64,000 nt of DNA from an uncultured Oscillospiraceae bacterium. Its GTDB lineage: Bacteria; Bacillota; Clostridia; Oscillospirales; Oscillospiraceae. Positions 31,754 through 40,365 of this stretch are shown piece after piece (position 1 is the stretch's first letter; every line of letters begins with the position of its first letter). Both the position numbers and the translations under genes were made by a program. The notes beneath the pieces were generated by a model. That model was not told the origin of the DNA, searched no databases, and saw only the letters and a program-made list of their open reading frames with translations. The stretch is from NCBI GenBank assembly GCA_934590325.1, contig CAKTOW010000001.1, positions 198,688 to 262,687 of the forward strand, in the 5' to 3' direction.

Positions 31754-32878
31754 ATGGCAGTTATTGAGTACGACGAGTATAAGCAGAAGCTGCTGGCTCT
31801 GGAGCCTACGCTGGGCGAGCTGGAAAAGGCACTGGGTATCCCCAAGGCGCGGGAGGAGCTTGCCGAGCTCCAGAAGGAGACGGAGAAGGAGGGCTTCTGG
31901 AACGATCTGGAGCGGAGCCAGCAGGTGAGCCGCCAGGTGAAGCGCCTGGAGAACAAGATCAAGAAGCACGACAAGCTGGTCAGTGAGTGGGAGGACACCC
32001 TGACCCTGTGCGAGATGGCCCAGGAGGAGGACGACCCCAGCCAGCTGGAGGAGGTCACCACCGGGTACGAGACCCTGGAAAAGGAGATCAGCGAACGCCG
32101 TCTAGCCGCGCTGCTCAGCGGCGAGTACGACGCCAACAACGCCATCCTCACCTTCCACGCCGGCGCGGGCGGCACCGAGGCCCAGGACTGGACGGAGATG
32201 CTGTACCGTATGTACACCCGCTGGGCGGAGCGCCACGGCTACACCTACCAGCTGATGGACTACGAGGCCGGCGATGAGGCGGGCATCAAATCCGCCACTA
32301 TCCTCATCGAGGGCGAGAACGCCTACGGCTACCTGAAGAGCGAGAACGGCGTACACCGGCTGGTGCGCGTGAGCCCCTTCGATGCCAACGCGCGGCGCCA
32401 GACCAGCTTTGCCGCGCTGGAGGTCATGCCGGAGCTGGACGACGACAGCGAGATCGAGATACGCCCCGAGGACATCGAGATGCAGGCGTGCCGTTCCTCC
32501 GGCGCAGGCGGCCAGCACATCAACAAGACCTCCTCCGCCGTCCGTCTGACCCACCTGCCCACGGGCATCGTGGTGTTCTGCCAGACGGAGCGCAGCCAGT
32601 TCCAGAACCGGGACAACGCCATGAAGATGCTGCGGGCCAAGCTGGCGGAGCTGAAGCTGCAGCAGCACGCGGAGAAGATCAGCGACCTGAAGGGTGTGCA
32701 GATGAAGATCGAGTGGGGCAGCCAGATACGCTCCTACGTGTTCATGCCCTACACCCTGGCCAAGGACACCCGCACCGGCTACGAGATGGGCAACATCCAG
32801 GCGGTGATGGACGGCGACATCGACGGCTTTATCAACGCCTACCTGACCGCCGCTGCCAACGGCGAGATCAAGAAGTAA
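31754..32878 (+). CDS. prfB: Peptide chain release factor 2
   Basis: 374 residues from MAVIEYDEYKQKLLALEP, AAGGAG 9 bases upstream. The stop-recognition tripeptide SPF is in RVSPFDANARRQTSF, and the peptidyl-hydrolysis GGQ motif in SSGAGGQHINKTSSAVR. It releases peptides at UGA and UAA. The frame is continuous from the start, with no CTTTGA programmed frameshift near codon 25, so the common autoregulation is absent here. It ends with a strong terminator. Confidence 0.96.
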   Translation: MAVIEYDEYKQKLLALEPTLGELEKALGIPKAREELAELQKETEKEGFWNDLERSQQVSRQVKRLENKIKKHDKLVSEWEDTLTLCEMAQEEDDPSQLEEVTTGYETLEKEISERRLAALLSGEYDANNAILTFHAGAGGTEAQDWTEMLYRMYTRWAERHGYTYQLMDYEAGDEAGIKSATILIEGENAYGYLKSENGVHRLVRVSPFDANARRQTSFAALEVMPELDDDSEIEIRPEDIEMQACRSSGAGGQHINKTSSAVRLTHLPTGIVVFCQTERSQFQNRDNAMKMLRAKLAELKLQQHAEKISDLKGVQMKIEWGSQIRSYVFMPYTLAKDTRTGYEMGNIQAVMDGDIDGFINAYLTAAANGEIKK

Positions 32879-32884
32879 AATGCA

Positions 32885-32913
32885 GGGAGACCGCTGCGCG
32901 GTCTCCCTTTTTT
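32885..32913 (+). terminator. prfB terminator
   Basis: GGGAGACCGC - TGC - GCGGTCTCCC followed by six T residues. Confidence 0.85.
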
Positions 32914-32930
32914 CGTAGGGAAAGCGGCTC

Positions 32931-33092
32931 TTATGAGCCGCTTTCTTCTGTTTTGTCGGGCGCGGCGGCCTCCGCCGCCTTATCCTTGCCGATGTACAGC
33001 TCCTCGCAGGTCTGCTGCGCCTTGATCAGCATATCCATAGCCTGCTCCGTGGCGTTGACCATCGTCAGATACATCTTCTTATAGTCCGGCAT
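32931..33092 (-). CDS. Small conserved hypothetical protein (53 aa)
   Basis: From the ATG at 33092 (MPDYKKMYLTMVNATEQAMD) with GGGGGTG upstream. One long amphipathic helix contains AQQTCEELYI, then an Ala/Glu tail. Short proteins of this shape (KMYxTLFNAxTxA... AQQxxEELYI) are common near phage or regulatory genes in Clostridia; no function is known. It has a clear divergent promoter facing the XRE gene. Confidence 0.65.
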   Translation of the reverse strand: MPDYKKMYLTMVNATEQAMDMLIKAQQTCEELYIGKDKAAEAAAPDKTEESGS

Positions 33093-33113
33093 AGTTTCAC
33101 CCCCTTTTGGCAC

Positions 33114-33142
33114 ATTATATCTGAAATCAAGATAAAACGCAA
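33114..33142 (-). promoter_or_regulatory. Promoter of the 53-aa protein
   Basis: Minus strand TTGCGT (33142-33137), 17-bp spacer, TATAAT (33119-33114). It touches the palindrome at 33141-33161. Confidence 0.7.
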
Positions 33143-33161
33143 TATCTTGATTAAAGATATT
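33141..33161. promoter_or_regulatory. Palindromic operator candidate of the XRE regulator
   Basis: AATATCTT (33141-33148) and AAGATATT (33154-33161) around GATTA. ATCAAGAT at 33126-33133 is an inverted copy of ATCTTGAT at 33144-33151. Placed between divergent genes, it suits an XRE repressor. Confidence 0.6.
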
Positions 33162-33179
33162 TTATGCTGTCATCGGGTG

Positions 33180-33425
33180 ATGAAAATGCGGTATGAAGTT
33201 CTTCGGTACGAAACGATACGCGATTTACGAATCGACGCCGGGCTGACACAACGGGAAGTCGCGGAGTATCTCAATATCAAGCAGAACACATATTCACAGT
33301 ACGAGATAGGTGTGCTGAACTATCCGGTAGATGTATTGTGCCGACTGGCGGACTACTATCACGTTAGCGTGGACTATCTGCTGGGGCGGACGGATGAAAA
33401 GACACCCTATCCGAAGAAGAAATAA
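33180..33425 (+). CDS. XRE family transcriptional regulator
   Basis: 81 residues from the ATG at 33180; an ATG at 33186 and a TTG at 33147 are alternatives, and no good Shine-Dalgarno is visible. A single Cro/C1 helix-turn-helix: ETIRDLRIDAGLTQREVAEYLNIKQNTYSQYEIG, then VDVLCRLADYYHVSVDYLLGRTDE. It is divergent from the 53-residue protein across a palindromic region it probably binds. Confidence 0.88.
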   Translation: MKMRYEVLRYETIRDLRIDAGLTQREVAEYLNIKQNTYSQYEIGVLNYPVDVLCRLADYYHVSVDYLLGRTDEKTPYPKKK

Positions 33426-33457
33426 AAAAAGAACCGGCTGACGCCGGTTCTTTTTTT
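33424..33457. terminator. Bidirectional terminator between XRE gene and thiolase
   Basis: AAAAAAAGAACCGGC - TGAC - GCCGGTTCTTTTTTT, 15-bp stem, shared by convergent genes. Confidence 0.88.
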
Positions 33458-33476
33458 ATTCGCTTTTTGCGTCGGT

Positions 33477-34733
33477 TCAGCACTTCTCGAACACCACTGC
33501 GGTGCCCATGCCGCCGCCGATGCACAGGGTGGCCAGGCCCTTCTTGGCCTCGGGGCGCTTCTGCATCTCGTGCAGCAGGGTGACGATGATACGGGCACCG
33601 GAGGCACCCACGGGGTGACCCAGGGCGATAGCGCCGCCGTTGACGTTGACCTTGCTCATGTCAAAGTGCAGCTCGCGGGCCACAGCGATGGACTGGGCGG
33701 CAAAGGCCTCGTTGGCCTCGATCAGGTCGATGTCGTCGATGGTGACGCCGGCCTTCTTCATGGCATTGCGGGAAGCCACCACGGGGCCGACGCCCATGAT
33801 CTTGGGATCCACGCCGCCCTGGCCCCAGCCGATCAGCTTCGCCATGGGCTTCAGACCGTACTTCTCCACAGCCTCGCCGGAGGCCAGCACGATGGCGGCA
33901 GCGCCGTCATTGATACCGGAGGCGTTGGCGGCGGTGACGCGCTGGGTGCCCTTGTCAGCGGCATCCTGTGCGCCGGTGATCTCGAAGGTGTTGACCACCT
34001 GGGGATTGGGGGACTCGGGACCCACGGGGAACGCGCCCTTCAGCTTGGCGATACCCTCGGCGGTGACGCCCTCCTTGGGATACTCGTCCTTGGCGAAGGG
34101 AACCATGTCCTTCTTGACCTTGATCATCACGGGGACGATCTCATCGTCAAAGCGGCCGGAATCGCGGGCGGCGCAGGCCTTCTGCTGGGAGGCGGCGGCG
34201 AAAGCGTCCTGCTCGGCACGGGTAATGCCCCAGATGTCGTTGATATTCTCGGCGGTGGTGCCCATGTGGTAGTTGTTATACGCGTCCCACAGACCGTCCT
34301 TGATCATGGTGTCCACCAGCTTCTTATCGCCCATGCGGGCACCCCAGCGGGCGTCCATGGAGGCGAAGGGAGCGGCACTCATGTTCTCGGTACCGCCGCA
34401 GACGACGATGTCGCTGTCGCCGGCCAGAATGGAGCGGGCACCCTCGATGACGGACTTCATGCCGGAGCCGCAGACCATGCCCACGGTGTAAGCGGGAACG
34501 GAATAGGGGATACCAGCCTTGATGGAGACCTGGCGCGCCACGTTCTGGCCCTGGGCAGCGGTCAGGATGCAGCCGAACATCAGCTCATCCACGTTCTCAG
34601 GCGCCACGTTTGCACGCTTCAGAGCCTCCTTGACCACCACGGCGCCCATCTCGGCGGCGGGGGTGTTCTTCAGGGAGCCGCCAAAGGAACCGATGGCGGT
34701 GCGGCAGCAGTTGACAACATACAGGTCTTTCAT
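33477..34733 (-). CDS. thlA: Acetyl-CoA C-acetyltransferase (thiolase)
   Basis: 418 residues; condenses two acetyl-CoA to acetoacetyl-CoA, the first step toward butyrate. Nucleophile Cys in GMVCGSGMKSV (about 89), NEAFAAQ, GHPVGASGARI (His) and CIGGGMGTAV (second Cys) are intact. It is about 25 residues longer than a usual ThlA because of an insertion before the ANASGINDGAAA motif (around PVGPESPNPQVVNTFEI). It is monocistronic; other butyrate-pathway genes are not adjacent. Confidence 0.93.
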   Translation of the reverse strand: MKDLYVVNCCRTAIGSFGGSLKNTPAAEMGAVVVKEALKRANVAPENVDELMFGCILTAAQGQNVARQVSIKAGIPYSVPAYTVGMVCGSGMKSVIEGARSILAGDSDIVVCGGTENMSAAPFASMDARWGARMGDKKLVDTMIKDGLWDAYNNYHMGTTAENINDIWGITRAEQDAFAAASQQKACAARDSGRFDDEIVPVMIKVKKDMVPFAKDEYPKEGVTAEGIAKLKGAFPVGPESPNPQVVNTFEITGAQDAADKGTQRVTAANASGINDGAAAIVLASGEAVEKYGLKPMAKLIGWGQGGVDPKIMGVGPVVASRNAMKKAGVTIDDIDLIEANEAFAAQSIAVARELHFDMSKVNVNGGAIALGHPVGASGARIIVTLLHEMQKRPEAKKGLATLCIGGGMGTAVVFEKC

Positions 34734-34765
34734 GAAAGTTACCTCCTATAAAATATGTTGAGATC

Positions 34766-34794
34766 ATTATAGAACAAAGGCTCACGCCTGTCTA
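34766..34794 (-). promoter_or_regulatory. Thiolase promoter
   Basis: Minus strand TAGACA (34794-34789), 17-bp spacer, TATAAT (34771-34766). Confidence 0.75.
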
Positions 34795-34914
34795 CCCCTT
34801 ATGATAGTCACAATTTTAACAATAGTCAATCCCAAATTGCAACTTCGTTAAAAAATCGTCAAATCCGGCAGAAACGGGCGGCGTTTCCCGTCATTTTGAC
34901 GAACCGGAGGATCC

Positions 34915-36021
34915 TTACGCCGCCGGGTCCGCCGGGGTATCCTCCGCGTCCGCGTCGGTGCCGGTCCGGGCGTCGGCGGGCTCCATGGCCGCCTCCATCT
35001 CCGCGCGGAGCTGGGTCAGCTTCTCGTAGAAGGTGCCCACGTCCAGAGCGTCATAGAGCTTGCTGTTGGTGACCACGGCGGCGGAGTCCAGCTTGCTCTC
35101 GAACAGCACATCGAAGTAGGTCTCCGCCACGGCGGCAAGATCGGTGTCGGCGCGGAGCACCACGAAGCAGGTGCCCTCGCCGTAGGGATCGATGACGGCG
35201 GTCATATCGCCCACCGCCAGGGCGGACATGGCCTCGCTGAGGGCGTCGCCCTCGGCATAGGCCAGGGTAACGATGCCGTCGGCCACCTGCTGCAGCTCAT
35301 CGCAGATCAGCATGTACTCGGTCTCCTTGTCCTCCGCCGCCTGCCAGCGGTCCAGCAGATCGGCGGCCATGGTGTCGGCGTTGTCCCCGGTGATCTTGAG
35401 GACATAGACGCTGATGTAGCCCTGCTGGGCGGCGTAGTCGCTGAGGGTCTTGTCGTCGGGGTACAGAGCGGTGCCGGGGGTGCAGAAGGCCTGGTACAGA
35501 TCACGGTAGAGGTACTGCACCTCCAGCATGGCGTTGTTGGTCTCCTCGCTGACGCCCACCAGCGCCAGCTGCTGCAGGTAGGCCTCCTCGCTGCCGTAGT
35601 AGTCCACATACTGCTGGCGCTGGGCGGCCAGCTGCGCGCGGTCGGCATCGGTCAGGGTCACGCCCTCCTGCTGGGCCCAGGCGCGGATGACGGCGTACTG
35701 CTTCACGGTCTCGATGGCCTCGATCTTCACGTACTCGCCGTAGGTCATGCCGTCCTCGCTGACCTGGGCGCTCCAGTCCACGTCGGGGATGCGGCTGGAG
35801 ATGTACTGACAGGCGTAGTCCACCCAGCGGAGGTACTCCTCGCAGGTGACGGTCTGTCCGCTGACCACCAGCATCTCGCCGTCCGGGTGCAGGCCGCTGG
35901 CCTGGTACAGCAGGCCGTCGGTGCTCTTGCCGCCCTTCATGCCGCCGGTGAGGGCGAAGGCGCCCACCAGTATCACGGACGCCAGCGCGCCCGCCAAAAA
36001 GCGTATCCAGTTGTTTTTCAT
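34915..36021 (-). CDS. SurA/PrsA-like peptidyl-prolyl isomerase-type foldase
   Basis: 368 residues. An N-terminal membrane anchor or signal (WIRFLAGALASVILVGAFAL, 5-24, no lipobox) is followed by a helical SurA_N/PrsA-like chaperone domain (about 50-190: VTCEEYLRWVDYACQYI, AQQEGVTLTDADRAQLAAQ). A region (about 190-320) is placed like a parvulin domain but with weak motifs. The tail is acidic. It probably assists folding of exported proteins. The start overlaps the mfd stop by 4 bp, so it is translationally coupled to mfd. Confidence 0.75.
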   Translation of the reverse strand: MKNNWIRFLAGALASVILVGAFALTGGMKGGKSTDGLLYQASGLHPDGEMLVVSGQTVTCEEYLRWVDYACQYISSRIPDVDWSAQVSEDGMTYGEYVKIEAIETVKQYAVIRAWAQQEGVTLTDADRAQLAAQRQQYVDYYGSEEAYLQQLALVGVSEETNNAMLEVQYLYRDLYQAFCTPGTALYPDDKTLSDYAAQQGYISVYVLKITGDNADTMAADLLDRWQAAEDKETEYMLICDELQQVADGIVTLAYAEGDALSEAMSALAVGDMTAVIDPYGEGTCFVVLRADTDLAAVAETYFDVLFESKLDSAAVVTNSKLYDALDVGTFYEKLTQLRAEMEAAMEPADARTGTDADAEDTPADPAA

Positions 36022-39000
36022 GGTTCAGTTCCTCCCTGAGAGGGCTGCGCCCCCTCCGTCTGCTGTGTGTTGTTTTCGTGGAGCCGCAGGGCGTCCACCA
36101 GACCGCCGGCGGCGGTCAGGGGGTCCTCCTGGGGCTGCAGGTACAGTGTCAGGCGCGGCGACGCGCCGGCGGCCAGCTGGGTGCGGCTGCGGTAGGCAGC
36201 CATGGTGCACACCGCCAGCAGGGCGGCCGCGTCCACCCGCTGGTCGAAGCTGAAGACCAGCTGGCGTCCCTTCTGGGTGATGTCGGTGATGCCCCGCTCC
36301 ATGGCGGCGGCACGGAGCAGCGCCACGGACAGCAGCGCCTCCACCGCCGGGGGCAGGTCGCCGTAGCGGTCCAGCAGCTCGTCGGTGAGCTCGTCGCGGT
36401 CCTCCGCCGTGCGGAGGGCGGCAATGCGCCGGTAGAGGTCCATCCGCTGCTCGGCGGCGGGGACGTAGCCCTCCGGGATATAGGCCGCCACGGTGATGTC
36501 GGCGGAGCACTCCACGCGGGCGGGTACGGTCTTGCCCTGCTGCTCCAGAACGGCGTCGTTCAGCAGCTTCAGGTACATGTCGTAGCCCACGGACATCATA
36601 TAGCCGGACTGCTCGGGGCCCAGCAGGTTTCCGGCGCCGCGTATCTCCAGGTCGCGCATGGCGATGCGGAAGCCGGAGCCGAACTCCACGTACTCGCGGA
36701 TGGCGGTGAGCCGCTTGGCGGCCACCTCGGTGAGCACCTTCCCGGTACGGTAGGTCAGATAGGCGTAGGCGCGGCGGGCGGAGCGGCCGATGCGGCCGCG
36801 TATCTGGTGCAGCTGGCTCAGGCCCATGTTGTCCGCGTCCTCGATGATGAGGGTGTTGACGTTGGGGATGTCGATGCCGGTCTCGATGATGGTGGTACAC
36901 ACCAGCACGTCGATGTCCCCCTCGGCCATGCGGGACATGACGCCGCTCAGCTCGCCCTCGGCCATTTTGCCGTGGGCGGTCTCCACCGCCACGTCGTCGC
37001 CCAGCATTTCCCGCAGGCGGACGGCGGTGGCGTCGATGCTGTCCACCCGGTTGTGCAGATAGTACACCTGACCGCCACGGCTCAGCTCACGGCGTATGGC
37101 GTCCGTCAGGATGCCCCAGTCGTGCTCCAGCACGTAGGTCTGCACCGGCTGGCGGTCCTGTGGCGGCTGCTCGATGGTGCTCATGTCGCGGATGCCGGAC
37201 ATGGCCATATTCAGCGTGCGGGGGATGGGCGTGGCGGAGAGCGTCAGCGTGTCCACCTGCCGCGCACGCTCACGGAGCTTCTCCTTATGGGTGACGCCGA
37301 AGCGCTGCTCCTCGTCGATGATGAGCAGGCCCAGGTCCTTGAACTCCACGTTCTTGCTCAGCAGCTTGTGGGTACCTATCAGCAGGTCCACACGGCCGTC
37401 CTTCACACGCTCCAGCACGTCCCTGACCTGCTTGGGGCTGCGGAACCGTGACAGCACCTCCACCGTCACAGGGAACGCCCGGAACCGGGCGGCGGCGGTG
37501 GCGTAGTGCTGCTGGGCCAGCACGGTGGTGGGCACCAGGATGGCGGCCTGCTTGCCGTCCAGGATGCACTTCATGGCGGCGCGGAGGGCCACCTCCGTCT
37601 TGCCGTAGCCCACATCGCCGCAGAGAAGGCGGTCCATGGGCACGGGCCTTTCCATATCGGCCTTGATGTCCCGGATAGCCGCCAGCTGGTCGTCGGTCTC
37701 CGTGTAGTCAAAGGCCTCCTCAAACTCCTGCTGCCAGGGGGAATCCGGCGAGAAGGCGAAGCCGCCCAGCCGCTGCCGCTCGGCATACAGCTTTATCAGG
37801 CCGTCGGCCAGGTCCCTGGCCGCGGCCTTGGCGCGGCGGGTGGTCTTTGTCCACTGGTCGCCGGAGAGCTTGTTCAGCCGGACCTTCTCGTTCTCCTCTC
37901 CCCCGCCGATGTACTTGCTGACAAGGTCAAGGGAGGTGGCCGGGACGTACAGGCAGTCGCTTCCGGCGTACTGTATCTTGATATAGTCCTTCTCCACGCC
38001 GTCCACCGGCAGGCGCAGCATCCCGGCGAAGCGGCCGATGCCGTGGTGGATATGCACCACCAGGTCGCCCACCTCCAGGTCGGCGTAGCTGAGGAGCCGC
38101 TGGCGGCTGTCGGACTTGGGCTGGCGGGGCTTTTTGGCCTTGCCGGACAATGCGCGGGTCAGCTGCCCCTCGGTGAGCACCGCCAGCTTCAGCGCCGGCC
38201 ACTCGCTGCCGGCGGACAGGGCGCCCACGGAGATGAGCACCTGCCCCGGCGCCGGGGCAGCGTCGCCCTCCAGCGCCAGCGCGGCGGGGATGTGCCGGTG
38301 CTGCAGCAGCTCCTGCATATTGCGGCAGCGCACCGCGCCGCCGCACAGCACCAGCACGCCGAAGCCGGTGGTCAAATAGTGGGTGATGTCGGTGGCGGCG
38401 GTGTCCAGACTGCCGCCGTAGCCCGCCAGCTGCTTGGCCCCCACATCCAGCAGCAGCCGGGGCGGGAGCAGATACCGGCTGGTGGGCAGGCTCTCCAGCT
38501 GGCACAGGGCGAAGCGGGAGAGCACGGTCTCCAGCTCCGGTTCGTTCAGGGTCAGGTCACCGAAGGCCCCGGCCATGACGCCGCCCTCCACGGCGGCGGC
38601 CACGTCCTGCCGGGTCTGGAACAGGAACCCCCGCAGGGACTCCTGCACACGCCCGGCCTCGCTGACGCAGATGATGGCATCCGGGGACAAGTAGTCGAAG
38701 GCGGTGGTCTTGTCCGGGTAGACGGCGGCCATATAGCGGTCGCTGCCGGGGGGCGTCACCCCCTGCCGCAGCAGTTCCGCGTCGTCCAGCAAGCGCTGGC
38801 GGGCGGCGGCGTGCTCCTTTTTCAGGCGGCGGGCGGCGTCCTCCATGCGGCGGGCGGTCTCCTCCGCCGCGCCCTCACGGGCAAAGGGCAGCAGCTCGGC
38901 GGCGGGCAGGATGCACACCTGGCGGCGGTTCAGCACCCGCCGCTGGGTGGACACCTCGAACTCGCCCATGCTGTCCAGCTCGTCGTCGAAGAACTCGCAG

Positions 39001-39572
39001 CGGAGGGGGCGCTCCTCACCGGGGGAGAACACGTCCAGTATGCCGCCCCGCAGGGCGAACTGGCCGGGGCCCTCCACCTGGTCGGTACGGGTGTACCCGG
39101 CGGCGGCAAGACGGCCGCAGAGGGCGCGGACGTCGTACTGTCCGCCCACCTCCAGCGTGAAGGACACGTCCAGCAGCACATCCCGGGGCAGGCAGCGCTG
39201 GGTCATGGCGGCGGCGGTGGCCACCACCACGGGCGCGTCGCCCCGGGCCATGCGGTACAGGGCGGACAGGCGGCTGTTCTCCCACTGGCGGCTGTAGGCC
39301 GCCGGGCGCAGCTGCAGCTCCCGCTCCGGCAGGCGCACAGGCTCCGTGTCCAGCAGCACCCGCAGGTCCGCCGCCTGGCGGGCGCACTCCTTCTCGTCGG
39401 CGCACAGGAGCAGCAGCGGGCGCTTTGTCTCCGACGCCACGGCGGCGGAGAGCATAGCCCGGTGCACGGGGGACAGCCCCGTGACGGCGGCGCAGCGGTC
39501 GCGGCCGGTGATGGCCGCGGTGAGCTCACGCAGCTGCGGCAGGGTCAGAAGTTTTTGCAGCAGCCCGGTCAT
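36018..39572 (-). CDS. mfd: Transcription-repair coupling factor
   Basis: 1184 residues from MTGLLQKLLTLPQLRE, AGGAGGACG upstream. The UvrB-homology module lies N-terminally (PLLLLCADEKECARQAADLR onwards) and the RNAP-interaction/Tudor region at LEVGDLVVHIHHGIGRFAG. The RecG-like helicase has Walker A GDVGYGKTEVALRA, Walker B LLIIDEEQRFGV, LSATPIPRTL, and GRIGRSARRAYAY. Mfd removes RNA polymerase stalled at lesions and recruits UvrA. It follows pth on the same strand and is coupled to the foldase-like gene. Confidence 0.97.
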   Translation of the reverse strand: MTGLLQKLLTLPQLRELTAAITGRDRCAAVTGLSPVHRAMLSAAVASETKRPLLLLCADEKECARQAADLRVLLDTEPVRLPERELQLRPAAYSRQWENSRLSALYRMARGDAPVVVATAAAMTQRCLPRDVLLDVSFTLEVGGQYDVRALCGRLAAAGYTRTDQVEGPGQFALRGGILDVFSPGEERPLRCEFFDDELDSMGEFEVSTQRRVLNRRQVCILPAAELLPFAREGAAEETARRMEDAARRLKKEHAAARQRLLDDAELLRQGVTPPGSDRYMAAVYPDKTTAFDYLSPDAIICVSEAGRVQESLRGFLFQTRQDVAAAVEGGVMAGAFGDLTLNEPELETVLSRFALCQLESLPTSRYLLPPRLLLDVGAKQLAGYGGSLDTAATDITHYLTTGFGVLVLCGGAVRCRNMQELLQHRHIPAALALEGDAAPAPGQVLISVGALSAGSEWPALKLAVLTEGQLTRALSGKAKKPRQPKSDSRQRLLSYADLEVGDLVVHIHHGIGRFAGMLRLPVDGVEKDYIKIQYAGSDCLYVPATSLDLVSKYIGGGEENEKVRLNKLSGDQWTKTTRRAKAAARDLADGLIKLYAERQRLGGFAFSPDSPWQQEFEEAFDYTETDDQLAAIRDIKADMERPVPMDRLLCGDVGYGKTEVALRAAMKCILDGKQAAILVPTTVLAQQHYATAAARFRAFPVTVEVLSRFRSPKQVRDVLERVKDGRVDLLIGTHKLLSKNVEFKDLGLLIIDEEQRFGVTHKEKLRERARQVDTLTLSATPIPRTLNMAMSGIRDMSTIEQPPQDRQPVQTYVLEHDWGILTDAIRRELSRGGQVYYLHNRVDSIDATAVRLREMLGDDVAVETAHGKMAEGELSGVMSRMAEGDIDVLVCTTIIETGIDIPNVNTLIIEDADNMGLSQLHQIRGRIGRSARRAYAYLTYRTGKVLTEVAAKRLTAIREYVEFGSGFRIAMRDLEIRGAGNLLGPEQSGYMMSVGYDMYLKLLNDAVLEQQGKTVPARVECSADITVAAYIPEGYVPAAEQRMDLYRRIAALRTAEDRDELTDELLDRYGDLPPAVEALLSVALLRAAAMERGITDITQKGRQLVFSFDQRVDAAALLAVCTMAAYRSRTQLAAGASPRLTLYLQPQEDPLTAAGGLVDALRLHENNTQQTEGAQPSQGGTEP

Positions 39573-39625
39573 AGGGCGTCCTCCTTTCACGTTTTTCGGG
39601 ATGATCCAAGATCCTTCAAGATCTG

Positions 39626-39654
39626 TACTTTAAAATGTCCAGATACTTTTAAAG
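39626..39654. repeat. Inverted repeat between pth and mfd
   Basis: ACTTTAAAA (39626-39634 region) mirrored by TTTTAAAGT about 11 bp later, in the AT-rich 105-bp gap. It could be a weak terminator for pth on the minus strand. Confidence 0.4.
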
Positions 39655-39677
39655 TTTTTTTCAAAAAAATTCCACAT

Positions 39678-40271
39678 TCAATTGTAGCGGTTCATCGCTT
39701 TTTCAGGGCCGTTTTCCACCAAGCATAGTGCAGCGTCGGCGGCGCGGTCCAGCGCTTCCCGCAGTATTTTGGCCTCCTCGCCCTGGGGCTTGCCGATGAC
39801 CCAGTCCACCATCTCGTGGTCCGGGTGGTCGGGCATCCCCACACCCACCTTGATGCGGGGGAAAGCGTCGGTACCCAGGTGCTGGATGATGTTCTTCAGG
39901 CCGTTGTGGCCGCCGGCGGAGCCGCTTTTGCGGATGCGCAGCTTGCCCACGGGCAGGGACACGTCGTCGGAGATGACCAGCACATGGTCGGCGGGCACCT
40001 TGTAAAAGCGGGCGGCCTCGCCCACGGACTCGCCGGAGAGGTTCATGTAGGTCTGGGGCTTCATCACCAGTATTTTATGCCCGCGGTAGTCCAGCATACC
40101 CGTCCAGGCCTTGAAGCGCAGCTTATTCAGGGTGAATTTTTCCTTTTCCATCAGGCTGTCCAGCGCCAGCCAGCCCATGTTGTGGCGGGTGGATTCGTAC
40201 TTGGTGCCGGGATTACCCAGCCCCACCAGCAGCCACTCCACGCCGCCGCTGCCGTTGCGGTTGAAAAACAA
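39678..40271 (-). CDS. pth: Peptidyl-tRNA hydrolase
   Basis: 197 residues. LLVGLGNPGTKYESTRHNMGW contains the catalytic His; KPQTYMNLSGESV, VISDDVSLPVGKLRIRKSGSAGGHNGLKNI and the late DWVIGKP are family hallmarks. It releases peptidyl groups from drop-off tRNAs. An N-terminal extension of about 13 residues (MFFNRNGSGGVE) precedes the usual start. The order prs-pth-mfd on one strand is common in Firmicutes. Confidence 0.95.
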   Translation of the reverse strand: MFFNRNGSGGVEWLLVGLGNPGTKYESTRHNMGWLALDSLMEKEKFTLNKLRFKAWTGMLDYRGHKILVMKPQTYMNLSGESVGEAARFYKVPADHVLVISDDVSLPVGKLRIRKSGSAGGHNGLKNIIQHLGTDAFPRIKVGVGMPDHPDHEMVDWVIGKPQGEEAKILREALDRAADAALCLVENGPEKAMNRYN

Positions 40272-40300
40272 GGCATTCGCCTCCTTGTATCAAAAATGTA

Positions 40301-40334
40301 AAATATAGAGGGACTGCATACGCAGTCCCTCTAT
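40301..40334 (-). terminator. Hairpin between prs and pth
   Basis: A 13-bp perfect stem (40305-40317 with 40322-40334, loop ATAC) followed on the minus strand by ATTTTACATTTTT. Probably a partial terminator after prs. Confidence 0.65.
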
Positions 40335-40365
40335 TATACCACTGTCTCGCCGGTTTGGAAAGGGT

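Noticed and set aside
37506..39728. 740-codon plus-strand frame opposite mfd
   Set aside because: Shadow of mfd, which has all helicase motifs; the frame has no domain.
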